NCBI GenBank assembly: GCA_900543815.1
Contig: UQST01000007.1
Span: forward strand, 25,766-89,765
From: an uncultured Prevotellaceae bacterium
GTDB lineage: Bacteria > Bacteroidota > Bacteroidia > Bacteroidales > Bacteroidaceae
Reading direction: 5' to 3'
DNA length: 64,000 nucleotides
A program made the position numbers and the translations under genes. This document shows positions 15,965 to 25,551 of the stretch, piece after piece (positions within the stretch are counted from its first letter, which is position 1; every line of letters begins with the position of its first letter). The notes under the pieces are model-generated. The model worked only from the letters and a program-made list of their open reading frames with translations. It was not told the origin of the DNA and ran no database searches.

Positions 15965-17221
15965 TCAGTTGTAGCAGCTCTCGCCGTGCTCGTATATGTC
16001 GAGGCCCTCTTCCTCGATGCGCTTATCCACTCTTAGGCCTGCTATCTTCTTGATGCCCCAGAAGAGGATGATGCCTGTCACGGCAGCCCAAGCGTCGATT
16101 ACCAGGATACCAAATGCCTGAGCGGCGAAGAAGCTAAAGCCTCCTCCGTAGAAGGCACCGCCGTCGAGGGCAAAGAGACCCGTCATGAGCGTGCCGAAGA
16201 TGCCGCATATGCCGTGCACGCTGCTGGCTCCCACAGGGTCGTCAATGTGGAGCTTGGTGTCGATGAACTCGATGCTGAACACCAGCAGGATGCCTGCCAG
16301 CAGTCCGATGATGGCTGCGCCCAAAGGACTCACCAGGTCACAACCGGCCGTGATGGCCACCAGGCCGGCCAGTATGCCGTTGAGCGTGAGCGAGAACGAT
16401 GGCTTGCCATACTTGAGCCAGGAGGTCAGCATGGTGCCCAGACCGCCGCACACAGCAGCCAGATTGGTGGTGAGGAATACATGGCTAATGGCAGTGCGGT
16501 TGACCTCGCCCGACGCTGCAAGCTGCGAGCCAGGGTTGAAGCCGAACCATCCGAACCACAAGATGAACACGCCCAAGGCGGCTGCCATCAGATTGTGACC
16601 GGGTATGGCAGTGCTCTTCCCACCGCGATACTTACCCAGGCGAGGCCCCAGACAGATGGCTCCCACCAGCGCGAGCACGCCACCCACCGAGTGTACGATG
16701 GCCGATCCAGCGAAGTCATGGAATGCTGCGCCAAAGGTTTCGGACATGAACGAACCGGCCTCACCATTGCACAGCCAGCCGCCGCCCCAGGTCCAGTGGC
16801 CCTCTATGGGATAGATGAGAAGGGAGATGAAGAACGAATACACGCAATACATCGAAAACTTGGTGCGCTCTGCCATGGCACCCGACACGATGGTGGCACT
16901 GGTGGCACAGAACACCGTCTCGAACATCAGAAAGCCCTCGGTGGGCAAATCGCTGTGGTAGAAGGACAGGTCACCGAAGTTGGGCATACCCACAAAGCCC
17001 GCTCCATCGCTGCCGAACATCAGTCCGAAACCCACGAACCAGAACAGCACGGAGCCTATCATAAAGTCAACAAAGTTCTTGAAAAGTATGTTGGCCGTGT
17101 TCTTGCTTCGCGTAAATCCAGCCTCGCAAAGCGCAAACCCAGGCTGCATAAAGAATACAAGCATGGCTGCAAGCAGCATCCACACAGTGTCAAGCGACAA
17201 TCCTATTTCCTGTACACTCAT
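15965..17221 (-). CDS. amtB: Ammonium transporter
   Basis: The protein of 418 residues has eleven predicted membrane segments and the Amt signatures: the pore histidines in EGHWTWGGG and SSVHGICG, the DFAGSAIVHSVGG segment, and a cytoplasmic C-terminus (GLRVDKRIEEEGLDIYEHGESCYN) that contacts the PII protein. I take the ATG at 17221; the frame extends 12 bases to a TTG. AmtB conducts ammonium under nitrogen limitation and is plugged by GlnK, whose gene lies directly upstream. Confidence 0.95.
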   Translation of the reverse strand: MSVQEIGLSLDTVWMLLAAMLVFFMQPGFALCEAGFTRSKNTANILFKNFVDFMIGSVLFWFVGFGLMFGSDGAGFVGMPNFGDLSFYHSDLPTEGFLMFETVFCATSATIVSGAMAERTKFSMYCVYSFFISLLIYPIEGHWTWGGGWLCNGEAGSFMSETFGAAFHDFAGSAIVHSVGGVLALVGAICLGPRLGKYRGGKSTAIPGHNLMAAALGVFILWFGWFGFNPGSQLAASGEVNRTAISHVFLTTNLAAVCGGLGTMLTSWLKYGKPSFSLTLNGILAGLVAITAGCDLVSPLGAAIIGLLAGILLVFSIEFIDTKLHIDDPVGASSVHGICGIFGTLMTGLFALDGGAFYGGGFSFFAAQAFGILVIDAWAAVTGIILFWGIKKIAGLRVDKRIEEEGLDIYEHGESCYN

Positions 17222-17381
17222 AATCCTGAACAATTTAATGGCGAAGCATCTTGCAATTCATACAGATGCTTCTGGTTTTACATTTTATTACCGGTACCCC
17301 GCTGCGCTCCTCCATGCGGGCATGATACCCTATGGGAGCACCGCTGTTTCCCGTTGTCTCGCCCCGTCATCTGCGCCCCTG

Positions 17382-17410
17382 TTATACATTATATATAATA
17401 CGCGCGCGAG
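17382..17410 (+). repeat. TATA/CG composite element, copy 1
   Basis: The sequence begins TTATACATTATATATAATAC and runs into alternating CGCGCGCG. It lies in the 208-bp gap between glnK and amtB. Similar copies are at 32408-32436 (plus), 40078-40102 (minus) and 49091-49123 (minus). Confidence 0.6.
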
Positions 17411-17429
17411 GGGAAAGGCTCCGGCGGAC

Positions 17430-17786
17430 TCATTTCTCCTGCTCGGCATTGTAGAGCGCTATATCGCCACGCTCGCCGGTGCGTATTCTCACCGTATCCT
17501 CCACAGGAATGACGAAGATGCGCCCATCGCCTATCTCACCCGTGCGAGCAGCCTTCTGCACAGCCTGTATGGTCTTCTCCACATTCTTGTCACGCACCAC
17601 TATATTGAGCAGAACACGCTCAATGCTGCTGGTGTCGTACATCACGCCGCGATAAATACGCGCCTGTCGCATCTTGCCCTCGCCTCTCACATCGTAATAG
17701 GAGAACCATTCGATGTCGGCCGCAAGCAGTGCCTCCTTCACATCCTCGAACTTCGTCTTGCGGATGATTGCTTCAATCTTCTTCAT
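17430..17786 (-). CDS. glnK: Nitrogen regulatory PII protein (GlnK type)
   Basis: The 118-residue protein has the PII fold signatures: MKKIEAIIRKTKFEDVKEAL, a T-loop with the tyrosine of IYRGVMYD at the usual uridylylation position, the B-loop TGEIGDGRIFV and the C-loop VRIRTGERGD. PII proteins sense 2-oxoglutarate and ATP/ADP and block AmtB when nitrogen is ample. The T-loop is partly divergent (GEGKMRQARI), so whether it is uridylylated is open. Linkage to amtB supports the GlnK assignment. Confidence 0.93.
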   Translation of the reverse strand: MKKIEAIIRKTKFEDVKEALLAADIEWFSYYDVRGEGKMRQARIYRGVMYDTSSIERVLLNIVVRDKNVEKTIQAVQKAARTGEIGDGRIFVIPVEDTVRIRTGERGDIALYNAEQEK

Positions 17787-17885
17787 CTTCTCTCTTGCTT
17801 TATACTATTTATAACACTAAACCTTTCAACAGTCCACTTTGATAGTCATTTCTCATTATTGCTTTCTTTTTGTATCATTGTCACT

Positions 17886-17894
17886 GCAAAGGTA
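17886..17894 (-). promoter_or_regulatory. Promoter -7 box of glnK-amtB
   Basis: The minus strand reads TACCTTTGC, 100 bases upstream of the glnK start. The -33 element is weak. Confidence 0.55.
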
Positions 17895-18204
17895 TTACAA
17901 TTTGCTATTAGAACAGGCACAACACATTGCTTTTTGTAAGCCAATATACTGCTTTGTTAGACTTACGCTACCATACAGCCTCTTTTACTTTCATTATGAA
18001 AGCATTTTACAGCATTTTGCTTTCTATTTGAAAGTTCTACAAAACACAAAAGACAGCAATGTAAAGATGAGCATACGCCATGCCTACGCTCCAGGCAACA
18101 AGACGAAGGACAATTGACAGCATGGTGTCCTGCCAAAAGGACAGGAATGAGGCAGAGCGCCAACCGCCATGGGGGATATCCGGCAGACTAATGCCTGGAA
18201 AAAC
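17895..18204. other. Gene-free AT-rich stretch upstream of glnK
   Basis: About 150 bp upstream of the glnK promoter are AT-rich compared with the rest of the window, then composition returns to normal. No gene or structured RNA was recognised. Confidence 0.5.
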
Positions 18205-18238
18205 GCACCGCGCTGCATCGGTCATCGCACCGCAGTGG
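18205..18238. repeat. 22-bp dyad array, GCAGCGCGCTGC type, 2 units
   Basis: Cores start at 18205 (GCACCGCGCTGC) and 18227 (GCACCGCAGTGG) with spacer ATCGGTCATC. It is the shortest array seen and may be a remnant. Confidence 0.75.
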
Positions 18239-18296
18239 GCTCAAAGGGGCAGAAAGGAGGATGAAGCGCCCTACTGCCGCAAGACACTAAAAAGAA

Positions 18297-18323
18297 AGCC
18301 GCCACCCGGAAACGGGAGACGGC
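18297..18323 (-). terminator. Intrinsic terminator of mfd
   Basis: AGCCG with CCCG (18297-18308) pairs with CGGG and CGGCT (18312-18323), closing a GAAA-type loop. The minus strand continues TTCTTTTTAG. It lies about 60 bases past the mfd stop. Confidence 0.7.
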
Positions 18324-18383
18324 TGTGAACAGGCACTTTCCGCTCGGAAGGAAAGAGGGAAGCACGATGGGAAAAGCCACGCT

Positions 18384-21300
18384 TCAGCTACACTGGCTTA
18401 TCTGGGTGAGTATCTGCACGGCCTGCTGCACCGTGGTCACATCGGAGACAAGCAGACTGCGGCGGCCCTCCACCTCCTGCAGACGGCAACGGTGCACATT
18501 GGTGGTGGCGAAGGAAATGATTTGGTCGAAGGCACGACTGCGGAAGAAGGGGCTGTCGGCATCATTGAGGAAATAGAGTCTCATGCGCCCCTTTTTGAGC
18601 ACGATGCGCTCGGCACCGAAGTAGCAGCCCAGTCGCCTGAGTGCCACAACGCGGATGAGCTCCTCGCCCTCGGGCGGTATAGGGCCAAAGCGGTCGCGCA
18701 TGCGCTGGCAGAAAGCCTCCACCTCGCGGTCACTCTGCAGGGAGTCCAGTTCGCGGTAGAGCAGCATGCGCTCGGCCGAAGTGGGTACATAGGTCTCGCT
18801 GAAACTCATGGGCAGGTCGCTGTCAAGCACGCACTCATCCACAAAGAGGCTGCCGTCGGCCACCTGCGTGGGGCGCTTCTGCTCCTGAGCAGGCGCTTCG
18901 TCCAGCTCCTCGCGCTTGATTTCGCTCACCGCCTGAGCCAGTATCTTCTGATAAGCCTCGTAGCCGAGGTCGGCAATGAAACCGCTCTGCTCTGCACCCA
19001 GCAGATTGCCGGCACCACGGATGTCAAGGTCCTGCATGGCTATCTGTATGCCGCTGCCCAAGGCCGAGAAATTCTCTATGGCCTGCAGGCGACGGCGCGC
19101 ATCGGTGGGCAACAGCCCCAATGGGGGTGCCAACAGATAGCAGAAGGCCTTGCGTGAGGAGCGGCCCACACGCCCGCGCATCTGGTGCAGGTCGCTCAGG
19201 CCGAAGCACTGGGCGCCATTGATGATGATAGTGTTGGCATTGGGGATATCCAGTCCGCTCTCCACGATAGTGGTAGAGAGGAGCACATCGTAATCGTAGT
19301 TGGCAAAGTCGAGCATCACCTTCTCCAGGGCATCGCTCGGCATTCGTCCGTGTCCCACAGCCACCCGTGCATCGGGCACGCAGCGGTGCAGCATGGCCTC
19401 GAGGTCGGGCAGCTGGCTGATGCGCGGAGTGATGAAGAGCACCTGTCCGCCGCGACTCATCTCGAAGCCAATGGCCTCGGCGATGGTTTCAGAGCTGAAG
19501 GTACACACCTGGGTCTGTATTGGGCGGCGGTTGGGCGGCGCTGTCTGTATGACGCTCAAGTCCCTGGCGCCCATCAGGCTAAACTGCAGCGTGCGTGGGA
19601 TGGGCGTGGCGGTGAGGGTGAGGGTATCCACATTGGTCTTCATCTGACGCAGTTTCTCCTTGGTGCTCACGCCGAACTTCTGCTCCTCGTCGATGATTAG
19701 CAGCCCCAGGTCACGGAAGTGCACACTCTTGCCTATGAGTTTATGGGTACCTATGAGGATATCCACCTTGCCCGCCTTCAGGTCGGTGAGCACAGCCTTG
19801 GTGTCGGCTGCCGAGCGGGCACGACTGAGGTACTCCACCCTGACGGGCAGCTCCTTCAGGCGGCTGGAGAAGGTGCGGAAATGCTGATAGGCCAGTATGG
19901 TGGTGGGTACAAGCACGGCTACCTGCTTGCCGTCGGCACATGCCTTGAAGGCCGCACGCACTGCTATCTCCGTCTTACCGAAGCCCACATCGCCACACAC
20001 GAGACGGTCCATGGGCTGCGAGCGCTCCATGTCGGCCTTCACGTCCTGCGTGGCCTTCTGCTGGTCGGGCGTATCCTCATAGAGGAAACTGGCCTCCAAC
20101 TCGTGCTGCATGTAGCTGTCGGGGCTGTAGGCAAAGCCTTTCTCGTGCTCACGGCGGCTGTAGAGCTTGATGAGGTCGCGGGCTATATCCTTGATGTGGG
20201 CCTTTGTGCGCTCCTTCATGCGCTCCCATGCACCGGTGCCCAGTGCGCTCACGCGGGGCGGCTCGCCGTCTCTGCCACGGTACTTAGACACCTTGTGGAG
20301 CGAATGGATAGAGACGAAGACCACATCGTCATTCTTATAGATGATCTTGATGACCTCCTGCCAAGTGTCACCATTGGGGATGCGCAGCAAGCCGCCAAAG
20401 CGTCCCACACCATGGTCAATGTGCACCACGTAGTCGCCCACTTGGAACTGTTGCAGCTCCTTGAGCGTCAGAGCGACCCTGCCGTTGCGTGTGCGGTCGC
20501 TGCGCAGGGTGTATCGATGGAAGCGGTCAAATATTTGATGGTCGGTGAAACAGCACAGGTGGAGGTCATCATCCACGAAGCCCGCGTGCAAGGTGCGATC
20601 TACGGGCGTGAAGCGAATGCCGAGCTGTCGGTCGTGGAATATGGACTCCAGGCGGTCGGTCTGGCTTGGATTGTCGGAGAGAACGTATATGTCATAGTCG
20701 CGCTCCTGATAGTCAAGGAAGGCCTGGAACAGTAACTCGAAGTTCTTATGGAAGATGGGCTGGGCAGTGGTGTGCGCTTCGAGCTGCACATCGGCACTCT
20801 GGGGAGCCGAAGCCGCCAGCATGATGGTACGGAACTGCTCCAGCTGGCGCTGGAAGGCATCGGGCTCTGCCAGCAGACGCTCTCTCACGAGAGGCGCTTC
20901 TACTTTGCTGTCCGACATCGGGGAGCCTGCTCCTGCACCTTGAGCGGCATCCTTCTCGGCAGCCTCCACCACAAGAGCCTGGGCCGAGAACCCTTCTGCC
21001 CATATCTGGCGCACACAGTCGGCCACATAAGCCACGTCGCGTGTAATGAGCAAGGTGTCGGCTGGCAGAAAAGAGAGGAAGGACTGCAAGGTGGCACCCT
21101 CGCCGCTGCCCGAATCGGAGATGATGCTTATGCGTTCCATTTTCCTGAGGCTCAACTGGTCCTGCACATCGAAGGTGCGTATGCTGTCAACCTCATCACC
21201 GAAGAAGTCAATGCGGAAGGGGTACTCACTGGAGTAGGAATAAACGTCGAGCAGACTGCCTCGCAGGGAGAACTGACCGGGCTCATAGACATAATCCACG

Positions 21301-21815
21301 CGGGAGAAACCCAGCCGGAGCAGGGTCTTCTGCACCTCCATCACGTCTAAAGTCTGCCCCATAGCCACCTCCAGGGTCTGCCCCTGCAGGGCGTTACGGT
21401 CAACCACCAGTTCTGCCAGAGCCTGAGGACTGGTGACCACGAACAGAGGCAGTCCGCCCCCACTCACGCGGCTCAGCACTTCGGTGCGCAAGACCATGCT
21501 GGCCGCATCGCGCTGACCATACTTGGCAGCACGCTTGAACCCAGACGGGAAGAAGAGCACATTGGCATCGCCCAGCACCTGCATGAGGTCCTGATAGAAA
21601 TAGGCAGCCTCTTCCTCGTCGCTCAGAACGAAGAGGAAGGGGACACCCAACAACTGTGGCGAGCGGGCTGCAAGCGAGGAGAAAAGCAGGGGCGCGGCAC
21701 TGCCCTGCAGTCCGCTCACGCATATACGCCGCACAGCATCACGCTGCAATACCTGTGTAAGGCGGCGAACCAGCGGATGCCGCCCGTACGCATCCTGTAA
21801 TTTGCTTATCTCCAT
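18384..21815 (-). CDS. mfd: Transcription-repair coupling factor
   Basis: Mfd removes RNA polymerase stalled at DNA lesions and recruits UvrA. The 1143-residue protein has the usual order: UvrB-like N-terminal domains, the RNA-polymerase-interacting domain (FQVGDYVVHIDHGVGRFGGL, about residue 455), a RecG-like translocase with Walker A GDVGFGKTEIA and DEEQ box, helicase motifs through QMRGRVGRSSRKAFCYLL, and the C-terminal TRCF domain. An insertion with low complexity around residues 290-320 (KDAAQGAGAGSPMSDS) separates the N-terminal domains. I use the ATG at 21815; a GTG two codons earlier is possible. Confidence 0.97.
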   Translation of the reverse strand: MEISKLQDAYGRHPLVRRLTQVLQRDAVRRICVSGLQGSAAPLLFSSLAARSPQLLGVPFLFVLSDEEEAAYFYQDLMQVLGDANVLFFPSGFKRAAKYGQRDAASMVLRTEVLSRVSGGGLPLFVVTSPQALAELVVDRNALQGQTLEVAMGQTLDVMEVQKTLLRLGFSRVDYVYEPGQFSLRGSLLDVYSYSSEYPFRIDFFGDEVDSIRTFDVQDQLSLRKMERISIISDSGSGEGATLQSFLSFLPADTLLITRDVAYVADCVRQIWAEGFSAQALVVEAAEKDAAQGAGAGSPMSDSKVEAPLVRERLLAEPDAFQRQLEQFRTIMLAASAPQSADVQLEAHTTAQPIFHKNFELLFQAFLDYQERDYDIYVLSDNPSQTDRLESIFHDRQLGIRFTPVDRTLHAGFVDDDLHLCCFTDHQIFDRFHRYTLRSDRTRNGRVALTLKELQQFQVGDYVVHIDHGVGRFGGLLRIPNGDTWQEVIKIIYKNDDVVFVSIHSLHKVSKYRGRDGEPPRVSALGTGAWERMKERTKAHIKDIARDLIKLYSRREHEKGFAYSPDSYMQHELEASFLYEDTPDQQKATQDVKADMERSQPMDRLVCGDVGFGKTEIAVRAAFKACADGKQVAVLVPTTILAYQHFRTFSSRLKELPVRVEYLSRARSAADTKAVLTDLKAGKVDILIGTHKLIGKSVHFRDLGLLIIDEEQKFGVSTKEKLRQMKTNVDTLTLTATPIPRTLQFSLMGARDLSVIQTAPPNRRPIQTQVCTFSSETIAEAIGFEMSRGGQVLFITPRISQLPDLEAMLHRCVPDARVAVGHGRMPSDALEKVMLDFANYDYDVLLSTTIVESGLDIPNANTIIINGAQCFGLSDLHQMRGRVGRSSRKAFCYLLAPPLGLLPTDARRRLQAIENFSALGSGIQIAMQDLDIRGAGNLLGAEQSGFIADLGYEAYQKILAQAVSEIKREELDEAPAQEQKRPTQVADGSLFVDECVLDSDLPMSFSETYVPTSAERMLLYRELDSLQSDREVEAFCQRMRDRFGPIPPEGEELIRVVALRRLGCYFGAERIVLKKGRMRLYFLNDADSPFFRSRAFDQIISFATTNVHRCRLQEVEGRRSLLVSDVTTVQQAVQILTQISQCS

Positions 21816-22023
21816 TGTCACTCATTATATATTAGCAGAACAGGCACGAGGCTTCTCCCCCTGGTGTGCCTATTCATTCGTATGCTCCGCCCAATGCGGA
21901 AAGTCTCATCACACATGCGCCTGCTGCTGCCAGCCTGCTGTTCCAAGAAGGGGGCGCAGAAGCAGCCGCCTGCCCGTGTCATGCTTGCTCTTGGCCATTC
22001 ACGAAGGCCCTGAAAGAGGCCAA

Positions 22024-24279
22024 CTATAGTGTCTCTACAAACTTGTCGGCGAGTTCCAGCGTATCGGCCTTGCCCACGTCCATAATCCTGAGACCCGGTT
22101 GCACGTAGCCGTAAATGGGCACGCGGTCGCATATCTTCAGGTAGAAGTCGATGATGCCGAACTTTAGCGGCCACTCGTCAAAGTAGTCGAAGAGGGCGGG
22201 CTTCATATAGTGGATGCCTGCGAAGGCGAGTTTGCGGCAGCTGGAAACGTCGAGGTCGGGATAAGGAGACCGCACCTGACCGGTGCTGATGTTGACCCAT
22301 CCCACCAGACGAAGGTCTTCCTCAAAGAGCAGATAGCGCTGGGTGGGTCGCTCCGACACGAGCAGAGTGGCCACATTGTTGGCTGCCGCCTGCACGAAAA
22401 GGTGGAGGTTGACGTTGCTCAGAATATCCACATTGTGAATAAGGAAGCCTTCGCGGGCATCCATAAGCAGAGGCAGGGCATGCTTGATGCCTCCGCCCGT
22501 GTCGAGCAACTCGGCTCGCTCGTCGGAGAAACGCACGCTCATGTCCTGGGGGTTGTCGCTCACCCACTGCTCGATCATGTCTGCGAAGTGGTGTACATTG
22601 ATGACCACATCCCTACAACCGAAGGCGCGCAGCTTCTCCAACTGGTGTTGCAGCAGAGGTTTGCCTCCTACTGGCACCAGAGCCTTGGGCATGCGGTCGG
22701 TGAGGGGCTTGAGTCGTGTACCCAAGCCAGCGGCGAAAATCATGGCACGCACCGGACTGAAGGTCTGCTCGATGCCTTGCTCACGATGGTGCACATGCAC
22801 CTCCACGCCAAACTTCTCATGGATGTGCTCGGCCAGGTGCTGCGCACTATAGACGCTACGATGCTGGCCGCCCGTGCATCCGAAGCTGAACATCAGACTG
22901 GTGAAACCGCGCTGGATGTAGCGCAGGACGTGGGCATCGGCCAACTTATACACGCTCTCGAGGAAGGTGAGTATCTCTCCGTCATCCTCCAGAAAGCGGA
23001 TGACGGGTTCGTCCAATCCGGTCTTGTTCTTATAAGGCTCGTATCGACCGGGGTTGTGAGTGCTTCGGCAGTCAAACACATAGCCGCCGCCATTGCCGCT
23101 GGGGTCGGCCGGAATGCCCTTGCGATAGGAGAAGCTCCACACGTTGACCACCAAGGGACCACGTCCGTCATACTTACTGAAGGTGGCAGGACCGTCCTGA
23201 GGGTGGGCTGTATAAGGGGTAGAAGGAGCAGTGCGATAGCCATCGGCACGCGGCAGAGGCTTCTCCTCCTGGGGCTGGAACTGGGGAAGTTCTACCATAC
23301 GGCTTAGTACCTCGTGCAGGTAAGGGTAGGGACAACCGTCCTCGTCCAGCAACTGACGCAGGTTGCGCATGGCTGGAGGGATGCTGCTGAGGAAGTGGCT
23401 TTTCCTCTCGAAGTAGCCGCGGAAGCCATAGGCACCCAATACCTGGAGCAAGCGGAACAGCAGACAGATGCGCAGACCGCGGTGGAACTCCTTTTCGTTG
23501 ACCTCCATATAGAGTTTGAGATGCTCCAGATAAACCGCGATAAGCTCCTGGCGGAGTGAATCGGGATAGTTGGCCGACGCCTGCCAGAGGAAGCTGGCGA
23601 CATCGTACTGCACCGGACCACGCCTTCCACCCTGGAAGTCTATGAAGTGGGGGTGCCCTTCCTCATCGAGCATGACGTTGCGCGCCTGGAAATCACGGTA
23701 CATGAATGAAGCACCGGGCAGCGCCACAATATCCTTGGCAAGCAACTGGAAAGAGGCTTCCAGCTTCAACTCATGGAAGTCGAGACCCGTTGCCTTGAGG
23801 AAGCAATACTTGAAGTAGTTGAGGTCGAAGAGCACGTTGGTGGCATCCAAGCCCTCTTGGGGATAACACTGGGAGAAGTCCAGGCCACGCGCTCCGCGTA
23901 TCTGAATGGAAGGCAGGAGCGCCATGGTACGCCTCAGAAGCTCGCGCTCATGCTGATTGTAGCGGCCGTGAGCGGCACGTCCGCCCTCCAGAGCCTGGAA
24001 AAGAGTGAGGTCGCCCAGGTCGGTCTGCAGATAGCGCAATCCGTCACGGCTGGTTGCCAACACCGTAGGCACGGGCAGGCGGCGCTCTGAGAAATGCTGT
24101 GCCAGATAGCAGAAAGCATGGTTCTCGTCACGACTTGTACCCACGACACCCACCACGGTGTTGCCCGACTGGTCACGCAGACGGTAATACTTGCGGTTGC
24201 TTCCCGAACCGGAAAGAGGCTTGTACGACACTGCGTCGCACCCCGCATAGTCCCTATATAATTGAAGCAGTTGTTCCAT
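22024..24279 (-). CDS. Three-domain fusion: APH-type sugar kinase, RapZ C-terminal domain, nucleotidyltransferase (AmgK/MurU-like)
   Basis: The 751-residue protein joins three parts. Residues 1-330 are an aminoglycoside-phosphotransferase-type kinase with the catalytic segment YRDFQARNVML and metal motif FIDFQGG. Residues 373-505 match the RapZ C-terminal domain, including FGCTGGQHRSVYSAQ, without the RapZ N-terminal P-loop kinase. Residues 512-751 are a sugar-phosphate nucleotidyltransferase beginning MIFAAGLGTRLKPLT with PKALVPVGGKPL. The kinase and transferase resemble AmgK and MurU, which make MurNAc-1-phosphate and UDP-MurNAc in cell-wall recycling; another sugar is possible. In RapZ this domain senses glucosamine-6-phosphate and binds RNA. 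It is the last gene of a long minus-strand operon. Confidence 0.88.
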   Translation of the reverse strand: MEQLLQLYRDYAGCDAVSYKPLSGSGSNRKYYRLRDQSGNTVVGVVGTSRDENHAFCYLAQHFSERRLPVPTVLATSRDGLRYLQTDLGDLTLFQALEGGRAAHGRYNQHERELLRRTMALLPSIQIRGARGLDFSQCYPQEGLDATNVLFDLNYFKYCFLKATGLDFHELKLEASFQLLAKDIVALPGASFMYRDFQARNVMLDEEGHPHFIDFQGGRRGPVQYDVASFLWQASANYPDSLRQELIAVYLEHLKLYMEVNEKEFHRGLRICLLFRLLQVLGAYGFRGYFERKSHFLSSIPPAMRNLRQLLDEDGCPYPYLHEVLSRMVELPQFQPQEEKPLPRADGYRTAPSTPYTAHPQDGPATFSKYDGRGPLVVNVWSFSYRKGIPADPSGNGGGYVFDCRSTHNPGRYEPYKNKTGLDEPVIRFLEDDGEILTFLESVYKLADAHVLRYIQRGFTSLMFSFGCTGGQHRSVYSAQHLAEHIHEKFGVEVHVHHREQGIEQTFSPVRAMIFAAGLGTRLKPLTDRMPKALVPVGGKPLLQHQLEKLRAFGCRDVVINVHHFADMIEQWVSDNPQDMSVRFSDERAELLDTGGGIKHALPLLMDAREGFLIHNVDILSNVNLHLFVQAAANNVATLLVSERPTQRYLLFEEDLRLVGWVNISTGQVRSPYPDLDVSSCRKLAFAGIHYMKPALFDYFDEWPLKFGIIDFYLKICDRVPIYGYVQPGLRIMDVGKADTLELADKFVETL

Positions 24280-24348
24280 TCTTATATTGTTTCTGTTTGA
24301 ATACTGTCATTCATATTGCCACGGAAAGGGCGCAAGCGCTCTCCTGAC

Positions 24349-25551
24349 CTACACCCTACGGCGCCAGATGGCTGTCACACGGCGGCGCACAGCCACTACA
24401 TTGAGCACGCCCACCACCAGCAAGAGCACTGCGCCTGCCACCAGGGTGCGTCCCATGCCTGCGTCCTCCATAGTGGGGAACATGAGCCAGAGCCGCTCCA
24501 TATAGGCATGACGAAGCAGCGCAAGCAGGAGCAGTGCAATGAGAAGCACAGCCACGTTGATGGCAAGGGTGAGATATTGGTATGGACGGGCCACAGCAGA
24601 GGGGCTGTAGCCGATGAGCATGAGGTTGCGCAACTTCTCGGTGTTCTTCTGCACAAGCAGATAGACACTAAGCATGAGGATATAGAGCGAGAGGACGCAG
24701 ATGAGCAATCCCACTCCCATGACCACCGCAGCCGCCACCTTGAGGAAATACGTAGCACGTCCGCTCTCCAGTTTGTCGTCTTCGAGCTCGTAGCCATGCT
24801 GCTCCATATAGGAGACGATGGCATCGTCGGCAGGATTGCCCACTTCTACGATAAGTCTTGTAGGCTTATTGTCGCTATTGGGGGCAAAGCGCTCGTTGCT
24901 CCAACGGATGAAGTCCTGGGGCACAAGGATTGTGTTGAGGCGCGAACTGAAACCCACTACACGGGCTGGGTATTGCTCTCTCAAGCCATTGCCCGAGAGC
25001 GTGACCTGCAGGTCAATCATGCCTGCGACACCCTCTGAAATCTTAGGCAATTGCTGACTCTGCGCGAAGCCGAAGTTGTAGATAGCCAGATAAGAACGCG
25101 GCAGAACAATAGGCACCTGAGGATGCGCCGCGTCAAACGACCACTTGCTCAGGTGTGCATCTACATACTGATCAGGCACGCTCTCGAAGAACATGTCCGT
25201 TCCGAAGCTGGCCACACCGCTGATGCCCATGCGGCACTGCACGGTGTAAAGGCTGGCGGTAAAGGCTCCCACCGAGCGGCAAAAAGGCTGCCGGCGGATG
25301 TCATCCATCTCCTGCGCAGTGAAGGACTGCCCTTCACCACTGCCCAGAGCAGCAGCAGCCGACACATGCTTGCTTACAATCAGGTAATCGGACTTGAGTA
25401 CGCCGTCCTGTCCACTGAGCAGCGGACGCACATCCACATAGAACTGCAGCCCAAGCAAGAGGATGAGCATGCCCAACAGATTGGCGGCAAAGAAGCCTCC
25501 CAACTGCAAGGGGCTGATGTGTCGGCGCAATAACTTCCAGACGAGACTCAT
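24349..25551 (-). CDS. ABC transporter permease, MacB/FtsX-like
   Basis: The 400-residue protein has one N-terminal membrane segment, a large extracytoplasmic region of about 230 residues and three C-terminal segments, the layout of MacB/FtsX permeases. The start overlaps the stop of the ATPase gene as ATGA (25548-25551). Substrate is unknown; such proteins often act in lipoprotein, peptide or cell-wall processes by mechanotransmission rather than transport. Confidence 0.8.
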   Translation of the reverse strand: MSLVWKLLRRHISPLQLGGFFAANLLGMLILLLGLQFYVDVRPLLSGQDGVLKSDYLIVSKHVSAAAALGSGEGQSFTAQEMDDIRRQPFCRSVGAFTASLYTVQCRMGISGVASFGTDMFFESVPDQYVDAHLSKWSFDAAHPQVPIVLPRSYLAIYNFGFAQSQQLPKISEGVAGMIDLQVTLSGNGLREQYPARVVGFSSRLNTILVPQDFIRWSNERFAPNSDNKPTRLIVEVGNPADDAIVSYMEQHGYELEDDKLESGRATYFLKVAAAVVMGVGLLICVLSLYILMLSVYLLVQKNTEKLRNLMLIGYSPSAVARPYQYLTLAINVAVLLIALLLLALLRHAYMERLWLMFPTMEDAGMGRTLVAGAVLLLVVGVLNVVAVRRRVTAIWRRRV

